DNA of 64,000 bases. Source: Kaistia sp. 32K. GTDB lineage: Bacteria > Pseudomonadota > Alphaproteobacteria > Rhizobiales > Kaistiaceae. Numbering within the stretch: the first letter of the stretch is position 1; the number at the start of each line of letters is the position of its first letter. Of the stretch, positions 17,256 to 26,211 are shown in pieces. A program made the position numbers and the translations under genes. The notes beneath the pieces are model-generated. The model saw only the letters and a program-made list of their open reading frames with translations, made no database searches and had not been told where the DNA came from. Location of the stretch: NCBI RefSeq assembly GCF_016629525.1, contig NZ_AP024269.1, positions 3,720,001 to 3,784,000 of the forward strand, written 5' to 3'.

Positions 17256-18734
17256 TCAAGGCGTCAGAATATTGCTGATCTTCATGGCAAGGCTCATGTC
17301 TCCCTGGACTTTCAGCCTTCCACTCGTGAACGCCCGTCTCGGATCGAGCGCACCCGTCAGTATTTCGACAAAGTCATTGTCGGTCATCGAGACGGTGCAC
17401 TGACACGGGCCATCCCCTTCTCGCACTCCAGCGCTGGCCTCTTTGAAATCGACTATCCAGCTACCGCCTGTAGGGCCGGATAGATCAAACCGGTATGTGG
17501 CGTTCAGCGTCTTCTGGATGCTGCTGTTCTTGGTCTTCTGGGCCAGGCGCGTCTCGAACAGGCCTTTCGGGGTTGGAACATCCAGCTGTCGCGGGGCGTC
17601 GCTACGGGCTCGATCCCGAGCCGCCGTGAAATGCTCCAGAACATGGGAAAGCGCGTCCTCCGCGACGGCTCCCCGCAATCCGTCTGAAGCGCCCTGCGCC
17701 GCTTCCTCGGCGCGCGGAAACATCGTGGTTTCGTACTCGGCGACGGCCTGGCGCCAGTCGCCATGGCGGATCAGGGCCATGGCAAGATCGGATGCGTCTG
17801 CCATGGCCCCATTTGCGCCTTCGCCCCCGAAGGGTGACATCAGATGCGCCGCGTCGCCCAGCAACGTAACGCCAGGCCTGTTGGACCAGCTATGACCGAT
17901 CGGCATCGCGTAAAGCGGGCGCACGGCTAGTAACGTTCCCGTCGCGATCAGATTGAGAAACTTGGGGGCGAAGTCGGCGAACAGTTTCGCCAGCTCGATC
18001 TTGGCCTCGGCCGGCCGTGTTGTGTCGAGAACTACGGCGCTTTCCGGTGCGCGGAAGGCTGCATAGATGCGAATATGCGCATTGTCATTGCGCTGGCCGG
18101 CCAACAGTCGCGCACGCCCTTTTGCAAACATCTTGCCGTGGCCGACAAGCGCACCGATCGCGCGATTCGCCCCGTCAACGTCATCGATGCCGAGTTCGGC
18201 GACCATGACGCCTTCGTAGAAGGGCTCGGCGTCGGAAAGCAGCGGGCGAACACGCGACCAGGCTCCGTCAGCGCCGACCACGAGGTCGAATGCCTCGCCA
18301 GGGGTTCCGTTGGCCATGACGGCATAGCGACCATCATCAAGCGGCCTGACCGTCCGAACCTTCTGGTTCCAGCGAACGGTCCCCGCAGACAGGGCATCCA
18401 GCAGCAACTGCCGGAGCTGCGTCCGATCAATTTCGGGCCGATTGCCGTGAGGATTCGAATCCTCGAAAAGCAGCTCGCCGTTGGGATGATAGACTTTTCC
18501 GCCCTGATCACCGTAGCGAGCCAATTGCAGGAACTCGCACTCCAGGTCGGCGAGACGCAGGGCGTGCTGTCCGGTATGCGGGTGCATGTCCAACGACCCG
18601 CCCTGCGGCCTGGCAAGCGGATGGGCATCTGCCTCGAAAACCGTAGCCGGAATGTCATGCAGGGCAAGAATTCGCGCCAGCGTCAGGCCACCCGGGCCCC
18701 CGCCAATGATCGCAATGCTAGGTGGTTGCGACAT
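17256..18734 (-). CDS. FAD monooxygenase (TetX-like) fused to an SCP2 sterol-carrier domain
   Basis: This 492-residue protein has an N-terminal group A flavin hydroxylase: dinucleotide motif IIGGGPGGLTLARIL at about residues 8-22, the DG motif VVGADGAWSRVR near 162 and the GD motif LLGDAAHLMSPFGGEGANGA near 290. TetX-type enzymes end near 385 residues. Here about 100 residues follow (SWIVDFKEA, CTVSMTDNDFVEILTG, GRLKVQGDMSLAMKI), which read as an SCP2 lipid-binding domain. The fusion suggests a hydrophobic substrate. AGGAGG precedes the ATG at 18734. A MarR gene is divergent. Confidence 0.85.
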   Translation of the reverse strand: MSQPPSIAIIGGGPGGLTLARILALHDIPATVFEADAHPLARPQGGSLDMHPHTGQHALRLADLECEFLQLARYGDQGGKVYHPNGELLFEDSNPHGNRPEIDRTQLRQLLLDALSAGTVRWNQKVRTVRPLDDGRYAVMANGTPGEAFDLVVGADGAWSRVRPLLSDAEPFYEGVMVAELGIDDVDGANRAIGALVGHGKMFAKGRARLLAGQRNDNAHIRIYAAFRAPESAVVLDTTRPAEAKIELAKLFADFAPKFLNLIATGTLLAVRPLYAMPIGHSWSNRPGVTLLGDAAHLMSPFGGEGANGAMADASDLAMALIRHGDWRQAVAEYETTMFPRAEEAAQGASDGLRGAVAEDALSHVLEHFTAARDRARSDAPRQLDVPTPKGLFETRLAQKTKNSSIQKTLNATYRFDLSGPTGGSWIVDFKEASAGVREGDGPCQCTVSMTDNDFVEILTGALDPRRAFTSGRLKVQGDMSLAMKISNILTP

Positions 18735-18760
18735 GGTCGCCTCCTGTGATACCTGAATAC

Positions 18761-18822
18761 ATAGGAGACTATATATAAAAATAGGATCCAATGTAAATAA
18801 TTAAATAGGAGCCAATGCAAAT
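18761..18822. promoter_or_regulatory. AT-rich repeat region between monooxygenase and marR
   Basis: The divergent spacer holds ATAGGAGACTATATATA at 18761 and two 18-bp direct repeats, ATAGGATCCAATGTAAAT (18781-18798) and ATAGGAGCCAATGCAAAT (18805-18822), differing at two positions. The second repeat contains the marR ribosome binding site and start codon. MarR proteins usually repress both divergent genes from such a spacer, so this is a likely operator region. Confidence 0.5.
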
Positions 18823-19315
18823 GTCCGAACAGGCGGAAAACTGGAATGCCGGGGTGATGCCCGCTATGCTGGTTTCCACAGCCGGGAGATTGCTCGCTCG
18901 GCTCGCTGACACTCGATTGCGCAAAATCGGCATCAGCATCAGTCACTTCCCTGTGCTGGCCGCCTTGAAGGACGGGAAAGCCCTCTCGCAAAAGGAACTC
19001 GCCCGGATCGCGGGGGTGGAGCAGCCCAGCATGGCCCAGCTTCTCTCGCGGATGGAGCGGGATGATCTGATCCGCAGAGAGCCGGATCCGAAGGATGGAA
19101 GAAGCAGCCTCGTAAGTTTGACAGACAGCGCGATCGGCAAAAGGGGACCGGCGCGTGAGATCCTGGCAATGGGAAACGGAGAGGCGGTGGCCGGCTTCAA
19201 CCAGGAGGAAATCGACACGTTCGTCGAATTGCTCCAACGCGTGATCGTCAACGTAAACGATGCAAGCAAATCGGCGAGTGCAAACGAAGAAGCGGCCGAT
19301 TCCTTCGCAAAGTAG
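18821..19315 (+). CDS. MarR-family transcriptional regulator
   Basis: This 164-residue protein has the MarR winged helix: LSQKELARIAGVEQPSMAQLLSRMERDDLI at about residues 63-92, then the wing RREPDPKDGRSSLVSLTD. It is divergent from the FAD/SCP2 monooxygenase gene and very likely represses it until an aromatic or lipophilic ligand binds. The ATG at 18821 is preferred over that at 18815 because AGGAG then sits nine bases upstream. Confidence 0.85.
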   Translation: MSEQAENWNAGVMPAMLVSTAGRLLARLADTRLRKIGISISHFPVLAALKDGKALSQKELARIAGVEQPSMAQLLSRMERDDLIRREPDPKDGRSSLVSLTDSAIGKRGPAREILAMGNGEAVAGFNQEEIDTFVELLQRVIVNVNDASKSASANEEAADSFAK

Positions 19316-19503
19316 GATGATGGCTCGCCCGCCATAGGCAGCGATCGGCTTGGCGTCGGGCCTGCCGGTGCTCATCGATACGTTGAGGGCGATCGACGGG
19401 CGTCGCGCCAGGGCTGCAGCTTCGCAGCTGGCTCGGACGCGACATGAAAAGGCACCTCGGATCGGGCGCCTTGCCGCAAGTCGATGATATCGTTGGGAAT
19501 TGT

Positions 19504-19580
19504 TGGTAGCGGAGGAGGGACTTGAACCCCCGACACGCGGATTATGATTCCGCTGCTCTAACCAGCTGAGCTACTCCGCC
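19504..19580 (-). tRNA. tRNA-Met (CAT), elongator
   Basis: The minus strand folds as a full cloverleaf: acceptor GGCGGAG with CTCCGCT, D arm TAGCTCAGCTGGTTAGAGC, anticodon stem GCGGA/TCCGC around loop ATCATAA with anticodon CAT, and T arm with GTTCAAGTC. CCA is encoded. The acceptor differs from initiator tRNA, and the sequence fits an elongator tRNA-Met. Confidence 0.93.
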
Positions 19581-19659
19581 CCAGGGCCGGCGCTTGCGCC
19601 GGCTGGAATGGCCCGCTTATAGGGAGCGCGGCCGAGGGCTGTCAAGCTTCGACAGCGCT

Positions 19660-20349
19660 TCACACACGCTCAAACACAAGCAGTGTGAAAAACCCGATCG
19701 GACCGACCCGGCGGCGATCGATCAGGCGCAGGTCCGAACGGCCGAGAATGCGGCCGATGTCGAAATCCATGTGCCAGCCGAGCGAGGCGGAAAGCGGCGC
19801 CAGCTTCTCGCCGAGCCAGCCGCGCCAGCCCTTCTGCTCCGGAAAGTGGCTGACCAGCACGACGGCGCCGCCCGGCCGGGTGACGCGGGCGAGCTCCGCC
19901 ATCACCGCCTTCGGATCCGGCACCACGGTCAGCACGAACATGGCGACGGAGGTGTCGAAGCTCTCGTCCGCCATCGGCATCTCGCCGGCGTCGGCGACTT
20001 CCAGCGCCTCGACATTGGCGAGACCGTCCGCCGTCACCCGCTCGCGCGCGATGTCGAGCATTTCGGGCGACAGGTCGATGCCGGTGATGCGGTGGTCGGG
20101 GTGATAATGCGGCAGCGAGATGCCGGTGCCGACGCCGCATTCGAGGATGCGACCGGAGGGCAGCTCGTTGACGAAGGATACCGCGGCGCGACGGCCCGAA
20201 TCGAAGACATAGCCGAACACCCGATCATAGATCGGCGCCCAGCGGGCATAGGTGCTGCGGACCGCTTCCTCGTCGATCCGCGCCGTGCGCTTGCGGTTGT
20301 CGGCGAACGACTTCCACTTCCGCGCGACGTCCTCAAAAAATTCCGGCAT
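19660..20349 (-). CDS. pmtA: SAM-dependent methyltransferase, PmtA-like (phosphatidylethanolamine N-methyltransferase)
   Basis: This 229-residue methyltransferase has the opening VRSTYARWAPIYDRVFG, SAM motif I ILECGVGTGISLP near residues 69-80, and GIDLSPEMLDIARERV and FVLTVVPDP, the pattern of Rhodobacter-type PmtA. The enzyme methylates phosphatidylethanolamine three times to phosphatidylcholine at the membrane. The end GPIGFFTLLVFERV is also typical. It lies nine bases after the mnmA stop on the same strand. Related methyltransferases share these motifs, so the exact substrate is not certain. Confidence 0.75.
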   Translation of the reverse strand: MPEFFEDVARKWKSFADNRKRTARIDEEAVRSTYARWAPIYDRVFGYVFDSGRRAAVSFVNELPSGRILECGVGTGISLPHYHPDHRITGIDLSPEMLDIARERVTADGLANVEALEVADAGEMPMADESFDTSVAMFVLTVVPDPKAVMAELARVTRPGGAVVLVSHFPEQKGWRGWLGEKLAPLSASLGWHMDFDIGRILGRSDLRLIDRRRVGPIGFFTLLVFERV

Positions 20350-20358
20350 TGCTCTCCC

Positions 20359-21552
20359 TCAAGCTGCTCTGACATTGTCCGGAGCGATCAGGCGGCGCAA
20401 CGCCTGTTCCGCTTCGCCATTCCGCTCGGCGCGTCCGATCCAGCCGCCGCCGAGGACGCGCGCGCCCTCCCCCTCGCCGGCATAGAAGACGCAGGCCTGG
20501 CCGGGGGCGACCCCGGTCTCGCCATCCAACAACGAAACCTGGGTCTCGCCGTTCCGCTGCACGATCTCGGCGCGCTGCGGCGCCCGCGTCGAGCGGACGC
20601 GCGCATAGATCTCGACGCCCGCCTCGCCGATCGCCTCGATCGGCGCGTCGCCGAGCCAGTTGACGTTGCGCAGGATCAGCCGGCGGGCGGCCAGCGCCTC
20701 GCGAGGGCCGACGATGACGCGCTGCCGCTCGGCGTCGAGATGCAGCACATAGAGCGGGTCGGCCGCCGCGACGCCGAGACCGCGGCGCTGGCCGACCGTG
20801 TAGTGGATGATGCCCTCGTGCCCGCCGAGAACGCGGCCGTCAATATGGACGATGTCGCCGCCTTCGGCGGCGCCCGGCTTCAGGCGCTCGATCACGTCGG
20901 AATATTTGCCGTTCGGCACGAAGCAGATGTCCTGGCTGTCATGCTTGTCGGCGATCTCGAGGCCGAGCTCGCGGGCGATCTCGCGCGTCTCCGGCTTGGT
21001 CAGATGGCCGAGCGGAAAACGGATGAAATCGAGCTGCTCGGGCGTCGTCGCGAACAGGAAATAGCTCTGGTCGCGATCGAGATCGGCCGGGCGGAACATG
21101 CCGCGATGGCCGTTCGGAAGCAGCCGGCTCTGGACGTAGTGGCCGGTCGCCAGCGCCGCCGCGCCAAGCTCGCGCGCCGTCGTCAGGAGGTCTGAGAACT
21201 TGACCGTCTGGTTGCAGGCGACACAGGGGATCGGCGTCTCGCCGGCGATGTAGCTCGCGGCGAAGCTGTCGATCACCGACTTGCGGAAGCGCTCCTCATA
21301 ATCGAGCACGTAATGCGGGATGTCGAGCTTCTCGGCGACGCGGCGGGCGTCGTGGATGTCCTGGCCGGCGCAGCAGGCGCCCTTGCGATGCGTCGCCTCG
21401 CCATGGTCGTAGAGCTGCAGCGTCATGCCGACGACGTCGTAGCCCTCGCGTTTCAACAGTCCCGCGACGACCGAGGAATCGACCCCGCCCGACATCGCGA
21501 CGACGATGCGCGTGTCCTCGGGGCGGCCGGGTAGATCGAGACTGTTGAGCAT
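20359..21552 (-). CDS. mnmA: tRNA-specific 2-thiouridylase MnmA
   Basis: This 397-residue enzyme makes the 2-thio group of uridine 34 in tRNAs for Lys, Glu and Gln. The ATP-pyrophosphatase P-loop is SGGVDSS at residues 21-27. The nucleophile Cys113 ([12 protein letters not shown]) and the persulfide Cys210 (SQDICFV) are present. The C-terminal barrel contains GQRRGLGV. The ATG at 21552 is chosen by family start; a GTG six bases upstream is an alternative, with no strong ribosome binding site for either. Confidence 0.95.
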   Translation of the reverse strand: MLNSLDLPGRPEDTRIVVAMSGGVDSSVVAGLLKREGYDVVGMTLQLYDHGEATHRKGACCAGQDIHDARRVAEKLDIPHYVLDYEERFRKSVIDSFAASYIAGETPIPCVACNQTVKFSDLLTTARELGAAALATGHYVQSRLLPNGHRGMFRPADLDRDQSYFLFATTPEQLDFIRFPLGHLTKPETREIARELGLEIADKHDSQDICFVPNGKYSDVIERLKPGAAEGGDIVHIDGRVLGGHEGIIHYTVGQRRGLGVAAADPLYVLHLDAERQRVIVGPREALAARRLILRNVNWLGDAPIEAIGEAGVEIYARVRSTRAPQRAEIVQRNGETQVSLLDGETGVAPGQACVFYAGEGEGARVLGGGWIGRAERNGEAEQALRRLIAPDNVRAA

Positions 21553-21890
21553 GGTGGTCACTGCTTTGCCGTGTTGCCGCACGATTCTTTTTTACAAGCA
21601 GCGGCAGGAACGCATGGGGGCGGCTTCGCCGCGTAGGGCCGGACTATAATGTCGATCGCGTCATCTTCAAGGCGCAGCCGTCGCGATCGACCGTCAAAAC
21701 GCGCGGAAAAGGCCGGGAATCCGCGATCGCCGGCCCGCATCATCCCATGCCAAACGGGAGCAAACCGCCATCGGCGATGGGTTGCAGGTCGTTGCAATCC
21801 TTACCGAATGATTGCCGGCGGTTTAGCCAATTTTTAAAGCCGACGTCGTAGTCTCGCTTTCGACAAGGTCAGGTTGAGTGTGAGAGTAGA
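21553..21890 (+). promoter_or_regulatory. sciP upstream region with a CtrA box
   Basis: This 338-bp spacer between mnmA and sciP holds no gene. TTAG, seven bases, then TTAA at 21823-21837 differs by one base from the CtrA consensus TTAA-N7-TTAA and lies about 55 bases before the sciP ATG. A GAATC (CcrM-type GANTC) lies at 21717. Direct control of sciP by CtrA is established in Caulobacter; here it is inferred from the motif. Confidence 0.55.
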
Positions 21891-22166
21891 ATGACCGATC
21901 AAATGCGTCCGCGCGTCAAATACGTCATCGGACCGGACGGAAGTCCGCTTACGATTGCCGATTTGCCGCCGCGCGACACGAAGCGTTGGGTTATCCGCCG
22001 AAAGGCAGAAGTCGTCGCGGCGGTGCGGGGGGGCCTGCTCAGCCTAGAAGAGGCGTGTCAGCGCTATACGCTGACCGTCGAGGAGTTCATCTCCTGGCAG
22101 CAATCGATCGACCAGCACGGCTTGGCCGGGCTCAGGACGACGCGGATTCAGCAATATCGCCAGTAG
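21891..22166 (+). CDS. sciP: CtrA inhibitor SciP (DUF1153)
   Basis: This 91-residue protein matches SciP over its length: RVKYVIGPDGSPLTIADLPP, TKRWVIRRKAEVVAAV, LLSLEEACQRYTLTVEEF and LAGLRTTRIQQYR. SciP is a small helix-turn-helix protein that binds CtrA and blocks its transcription activation after the swarmer stage; it has also been reported to bind DNA. The upstream near-consensus CtrA box suggests a negative-feedback loop with CtrA, encoded at 41030 in this window. Confidence 0.95.
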   Translation: MTDQMRPRVKYVIGPDGSPLTIADLPPRDTKRWVIRRKAEVVAAVRGGLLSLEEACQRYTLTVEEFISWQQSIDQHGLAGLRTTRIQQYRQ

Positions 22167-22203
22167 ATCGCGCGGCCCCGTCCGGGCCCCGCAACCAAAA
22201 CTG

Positions 22204-22230
22204 AAAAGGCCGGCGCTTCGCCGGCCTTTT
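22204..22230 (+). terminator. Rho-independent terminator of sciP
   Basis: AAAAGGCCGGCG and CGCCGGCCTTTT form a perfect 12-bp stem with a three-base loop, followed by more T residues. It lies about 40 bases after the sciP stop. Confidence 0.85.
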
Positions 22231-22258
22231 CTTTTGTTTCTTTGCCAGGGAGCGACAG

Positions 22259-22370
22259 CCCCTCACCCCAGCCCTCTCCCGCAAGCGGGAGAGGGAGCAG
22301 ATGGCGCTCGATCCGTGAAGAGTGCCGGCCGAAAGCCCTCGCCCGCTTGCGGGAGAGGGTTGGGTGAGGG
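22259..22370. repeat. Inverted pair of REP-like intergenic repeats
   Basis: Two copies face each other: CCCTCACCCCAGCCCTCTCC with a CGCAAGCGGGAGAGGG continuation (22259-22295), and the mirrored CTCGCCCGCTTGCGGGAGAG ending TTGGGTGAGGG (22334-22370). Each has its own hairpin around GCAAGC, and together they can form a long stem. Such repeats are widely dispersed in Hyphomicrobiales chromosomes. They lie between the sciP terminator and the UPF0173 stop. Confidence 0.75.
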
Positions 22371-22382
22371 TGTTAGTGCCCC

Positions 22383-23084
22383 TCAGAGCGTCAGCGTCTC
22401 GCCGACGGCCGGCACTACGACCTTCGCGTCGGCGCCCTGCATGCCGGCGATGAACTTGTCCGGCGTCTGGTCGAGCAGCCCGAACGTGCCGTAATGGCAG
22501 GGGATCACCGTCTCGAAATGGAAGAAGCGCCGGGCCGCCAGCGCCGCGAGTTCGCCGCCCATGGTGAAGCGGTCGCCGATCGGCAGGATGCCGATCTTCG
22601 GCTCGTAGATCTCGTCGATCAGCGCCATGTCGGAGAAGATGTCGGTGTCGCCGGCGAAATAGAGCGTCTTCTCGCCGGGGGCGCGGACGACCAGGCCATG
22701 CGCCTGGCCGAGCGAGATGGCGATGCCGTTCTCGTCGACCGAGCCCGAGGAATGGTGCGCCACCGTCATCGAGACGCGGAAGGCGCCGAGATCGAGCGTG
22801 CCGCCGGAATTCATCGGCTGGACATTGGCGACGCCCTTGTGCGCCAGATAGGTGGCGAGATCGGCGTCGGCGACGACCGCCGCGCCATTCGCCTTGGCGA
22901 TCGCCACCGTGTCGCCGACATGGTCGCCATGGCCGTGGCTGAGCAGGATGTGGGTGACGCCCTCGGTCCATTTCGAGGCGTCGCCGGTGAGCGTGGGATT
23001 CCCGGTCAGGAACGGATCGATGAGAATGACGGCGTCGCCGATTGCGACATGAAAGGCCGCATGGCCGAGCCAAGTAAGCTTCAT
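22383..23084 (-). CDS. UPF0173 metal-dependent hydrolase (MBL fold)
   Basis: This 233-residue protein has the metallo-beta-lactamase fold: MKLTWLGHAAF at the start, the metal motif LSHGHGDHVGD near residue 49, AHHSSGS, FAGDTDIF near 145 and IPCHYGTF near 195. The UPF0173 family binds two metals and probably cleaves a phospho- or thioester, but its substrate is unknown. AAGGA lies upstream of the ATG at 23084. It has no operon partner. Confidence 0.88.
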   Translation of the reverse strand: MKLTWLGHAAFHVAIGDAVILIDPFLTGNPTLTGDASKWTEGVTHILLSHGHGDHVGDTVAIAKANGAAVVADADLATYLAHKGVANVQPMNSGGTLDLGAFRVSMTVAHHSSGSVDENGIAISLGQAHGLVVRAPGEKTLYFAGDTDIFSDMALIDEIYEPKIGILPIGDRFTMGGELAALAARRFFHFETVIPCHYGTFGLLDQTPDKFIAGMQGADAKVVVPAVGETLTL

Positions 23085-23228
23085 GGTGCTAAATCCATTC
23101 CTTGTCAGTTTTTTCCGCCTCAATATGGCGACGGGCGCCAAATTGACCACCCCGCGCGTTCGCGTGCTTGCCGCGCCGGACGTGATCCTTGATAAGGGCG
23201 GGATCAACGACGGAGGAAATGTGACGGC

Positions 23229-23843
23229 ATGGAAGCGAGCGCCCCGGAAATCCAGCGTCGCGGCATTATGAAGCGGCTGTTCGACCGGATCATGGTGATG
23301 TCGGCCGGGCCGCACGCTTTGTGGCTGCTGGCGGTCGTCTCCTTCACCGAAGCGTCCTTCTTCCCGATCCCGCCCGATCCGATCCTCGCGGCCATCGTGC
23401 TGGCGCGGCGCCAGCGCGCCTGGATCGCGGCGCTCGTCTGCACCGTCGCCTCGGTCGTCGGCGGCCTGTTCGGCTACGCCATCGGCTACGGCCTCTACGA
23501 GACGATCGGCGCGCCGGTCATCGCCTTCTACAATATGCAGGAGGCGTTCCATACGTTCCAGCTGCGCTTCGACGAATGGGGCGGCTGGATCATCGTCGCC
23601 AAGGGGCTGACGCCGATCCCGTTCAAGATCGTGACGATCGCCTCCGGCGTCGCGCACCTGAACCTCTGGACCTTCGTCATCGCCTGCATCATCACGCGCG
23701 GCCTGCGCTTCCTGGTGGTGGCGGCGCTGTTCTATGCCTTTGGTCCGCAGGCGCGCGCGATGATCGACAAGCATTTCTCCACCGTGATGATCGTCGGCAC
23801 GATCGTCGTCATCCTCGGCTTCGTCGCCGTCATCTACATCTGA
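23229..23843 (+). CDS. YqaA/DedA-type VTT-domain membrane protein
   Basis: This 204-residue protein has about five hydrophobic segments and the DedA/VTT features [18 protein letters not shown] and [23 protein letters not shown], the latter holding a Lys and Pro-rich re-entrant loop. VTT proteins act as lipid flippases or in proton-dependent envelope homeostasis. GGAGG lies 12 bases before the ATG at 23229; an ATG at 23268 (MKRLFDRIM) matches the family start about as well. It is directly followed by ruvX. Confidence 0.83.
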   Translation: MEASAPEIQRRGIMKRLFDRIMVMSAGPHALWLLAVVSFTEASFFPIPPDPILAAIVLARRQRAWIAALVCTVASVVGGLFGYAIGYGLYETIGAPVIAFYNMQEAFHTFQLRFDEWGGWIIVAKGLTPIPFKIVTIASGVAHLNLWTFVIACIITRGLRFLVVAALFYAFGPQARAMIDKHFSTVMIVGTIVVILGFVAVIYI

Positions 23844-23856
23844 AAGCGCGGGCCCC

Positions 23857-24381
23857 ATGACCGGCACGATCCTCGACCTGACCGAGCTGGAGGGGGCCTT
23901 GCCGCCGGCGGCGGCGCTGATCGGCCTCGACCTCGGCACCAAGACGATCGGCGTCGGGATCTCGGATCTCGGCCGCCGCATCGCCTCGCCGCTGGTGCTG
24001 ATCAACCGGGTGAAGTTCACGCTCGACGCGGAAGCGCTGATCAAACTGATCGGCGAGCGTCAGGTCGCGGCCATCGTCATCGGGCTGCCGCTCAACATGG
24101 ACGGCTCGGAAGGCCCGCGCGCCCAGGCGACGCGCGCCTTCGTGCGCAACCTGCTGCCGAAGATCGAGATCCCGGTCTCGTTCTGGGACGAGCGGCTTTC
24201 GACGGTCGCCGTGACGCGGACGCTGCTCGAGGCCGATACCAGCCGCAAGCGGCGCGGCGAGCTCGTCGACAAGATGGCGGCCGCCTTCATCCTGCAGGGC
24301 GCGCTAGACCGGTTGCAGAAGCTGGCGCGCGACCGGCAGGAAGCAGAAGACGACGACGATCAGCCCTTCGGGCAGATGTAG
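23857..24381 (+). CDS. ruvX: Putative Holliday junction resolvase RuvX/YqgF
   Basis: This 174-residue RNase H-fold nuclease has the first catalytic Asp25 in [30 protein letters not shown] near residue 74, the [11 protein letters not shown] motif with the second acidic residue, and [11 protein letters not shown] with the third. It is implicated in pre-16S rRNA 5' processing and Holliday junction cleavage. It starts 13 bases after the VTT gene and its 3' end overlaps the convergent aidB-like gene by 22 bases. Confidence 0.93.
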   Translation: MTGTILDLTELEGALPPAAALIGLDLGTKTIGVGISDLGRRIASPLVLINRVKFTLDAEALIKLIGERQVAAIVIGLPLNMDGSEGPRAQATRAFVRNLLPKIEIPVSFWDERLSTVAVTRTLLEADTSRKRRGELVDKMAAAFILQGALDRLQKLARDRQEAEDDDDQPFGQM

Positions 24382-26003
24382 TCGACGAAGGCGCGCGCGT
24401 CGAAGCGGGCATCGAGCATGCCGTAGGTCGAGCGCCACGGCTTGCCGAGGCGTGATTCCAGGAAGGCATCAGCGACCACGGCCGGGAAGCGGCGGCGCAG
24501 CGCCGCGGCCGCGACCGTCATGGCGAGCTGCTCGACCAGGATGCGGGCCGATCCCTCGTCGGCGAGGCCGACGGCGGTCGCCGCGCGCAGCACGTTGAGC
24601 GTCGAGCGTGCTGCCTGGCCGAGGCCGTCCTCGATGACGCGGAGCACCGCCTCGAGCGAATCCGACGAGCGGCGCAGGATGCGCATCACGTCGAGGCAGA
24701 GCGTATTGCCGGGGCCGTCGGCGAGCGCCGGCGCCAGCGCGTCGCGATAGAGCCGCGCCAGGTGATTTTCCTCGACGAAGCCGTTGCCGCCGACGCATTC
24801 GATCGCCTCGGCGACGATCGCCGGCGTCACCTTGGTGATCCAGTACTTGACCACCGGCGTCATCAGCCGGGCGAAGGCCGCCTCGACGGGATCGTCATGC
24901 GAGCGGTCGACCGCTTCCGCCAGGCGGAAGGCGAGCGCCGCCGCGGCGGTGACGTCGAGCGCCATGTCGGCAAGCACGCGGGTCATCAGCGGCTGGTCGA
25001 TCAGCGGCGCGCCGAAGGCGCGGCGGTGGCGGGCATAATGCACCGCCTCCGACAGCGCGGCGCGGGCGATGCCGGCGGAGGTCAGCGCGCTGTCGACGCG
25101 CGTCAGCGTCACCGTCTCGTTGATGGTGGCGACGCCGCGTCCCGCCTCGCCGATCAGGAAGCCGGTCGTGCCGGGGAATTCGACCTCGGCGACGGCGTTG
25201 GAGCGCGTGCCGAGCTTGTCCTTCAGCCGGGTGAGCCGGATCGGGTTGCGCTTGCCGTCGGCGAGGAAGCGCGGCACCAGGAAGAAGGAGAGGCCTTCCA
25301 GCGTCTGCGCCAGCACCAGCAGCGCGTCGCTCATCGGCGCCGAGACGAACCACTTGTGGCCGACGAGCCGGTAGCCGCCTTCGCCATTGGCGTCGGCGCG
25401 GGTGGTGTTGGAGCGAAGGTCGGAGCCGCCCTGCTTCTCGGTGGTGGCGAAGGCGAACATGGCGCCCGCCTTCTGCGACGCCGGGATGACGCGCGAATCG
25501 TAGCGCCGGGAGCGGATCATCGGCAGCCAGGTCTCGGCGAGCTTCGGCGCATGCGCGAGGGCGGCGACGCTGGCGCTCGTCAGCGACATCGCGCCGACAT
25601 GGCCGGCCTCGACCTGCGCCGTCATGTAGATGCGGGCGGCGCGGGCCACGGCGCGCACGCTCGCCTCGTCGCCGCTGGCGTCCCAGATCGACGCCTGCAG
25701 GCCGGCGGCGACGCTGCGCCGCATCAGCGCGTGATAGGCGGGATGGAACTCGACGATATCGGCGCGCCGGCCGCTGGCGTCATGCGTCTTCAGCACGGGC
25801 GGCACGGCGTTGGCGAGGCGCGCCAGATCGGCCATCTCGGCCGATCCCCACTGCGCGCCATGCGCCGCGAGCCCCTCGACCACCGGGCGCGGCAGCCCCT
25901 CGACGAGAGCCGCCAGCACGGGGTCGGACGCATAGAGGTTCGCGCCGACGCGGAACGCGACCTGATTGTTGACTTCGTGCGTTTCGTAATCCGGCGAAAC
26001 CAT
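24360..26003 (-). CDS. Acyl-CoA dehydrogenase, AidB-like
   Basis: This 547-residue flavoprotein has the AidB branch features: [12 protein letters not shown] at the start, [20 protein letters not shown] in the FAD-binding middle domain and [23 protein letters not shown] at the active-site helix. Its length matches AidB (about 540), longer than standard acyl-CoA dehydrogenases (380-400). AidB in E. coli is induced by alkylation stress and binds DNA through its C-terminal domain; the physiological reaction is not settled. It stands alone, convergent with ruvX. Confidence 0.88.
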   Translation of the reverse strand: MVSPDYETHEVNNQVAFRVGANLYASDPVLAALVEGLPRPVVEGLAAHGAQWGSAEMADLARLANAVPPVLKTHDASGRRADIVEFHPAYHALMRRSVAAGLQASIWDASGDEASVRAVARAARIYMTAQVEAGHVGAMSLTSASVAALAHAPKLAETWLPMIRSRRYDSRVIPASQKAGAMFAFATTEKQGGSDLRSNTTRADANGEGGYRLVGHKWFVSAPMSDALLVLAQTLEGLSFFLVPRFLADGKRNPIRLTRLKDKLGTRSNAVAEVEFPGTTGFLIGEAGRGVATINETVTLTRVDSALTSAGIARAALSEAVHYARHRRAFGAPLIDQPLMTRVLADMALDVTAAAALAFRLAEAVDRSHDDPVEAAFARLMTPVVKYWITKVTPAIVAEAIECVGGNGFVEENHLARLYRDALAPALADGPGNTLCLDVMRILRRSSDSLEAVLRVIEDGLGQAARSTLNVLRAATAVGLADEGSARILVEQLAMTVAAAALRRRFPAVVADAFLESRLGKPWRSTYGMLDARFDARAFVDYICPKG

Positions 26004-26178
26004 GCCTACCCTGCCCCGTCTTCAGCCCGCGTCTCTTATGGCCCGCCAAGTTTAATAGGGGCAAAAAGCGCAGGTGTCTTGCCTCAAGGCCATGAGATTT
26101 CCCGCGATCCCGTCGCCTCCCGAAGAAACGACCCGGGAAACGCCAGGATCCCAAACTCACCGTTCCCGCCGGATCTGT

Positions 26179-26202
26179 CCGGAAGGCCCGACGGCCTTCC
26201 GG
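26179..26202 (-). terminator. Hairpin downstream of rnr
   Basis: CCGGAAGGCC and GGCCTTCCGG make a perfect 10-bp stem with a four-base loop, beginning about 10 bases after the rnr stop. It has no T-tract on the minus strand, so it could terminate weakly or protect the mRNA end. Confidence 0.45.
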
Positions 26203-26211
26203 GATCCCGGC

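Noticed and set aside
16999..17259. 86-residue minus-strand ORF
   Set aside because: It overlaps the better-supported 78-residue ORF and ends in Cys/Arg-rich random-looking sequence.
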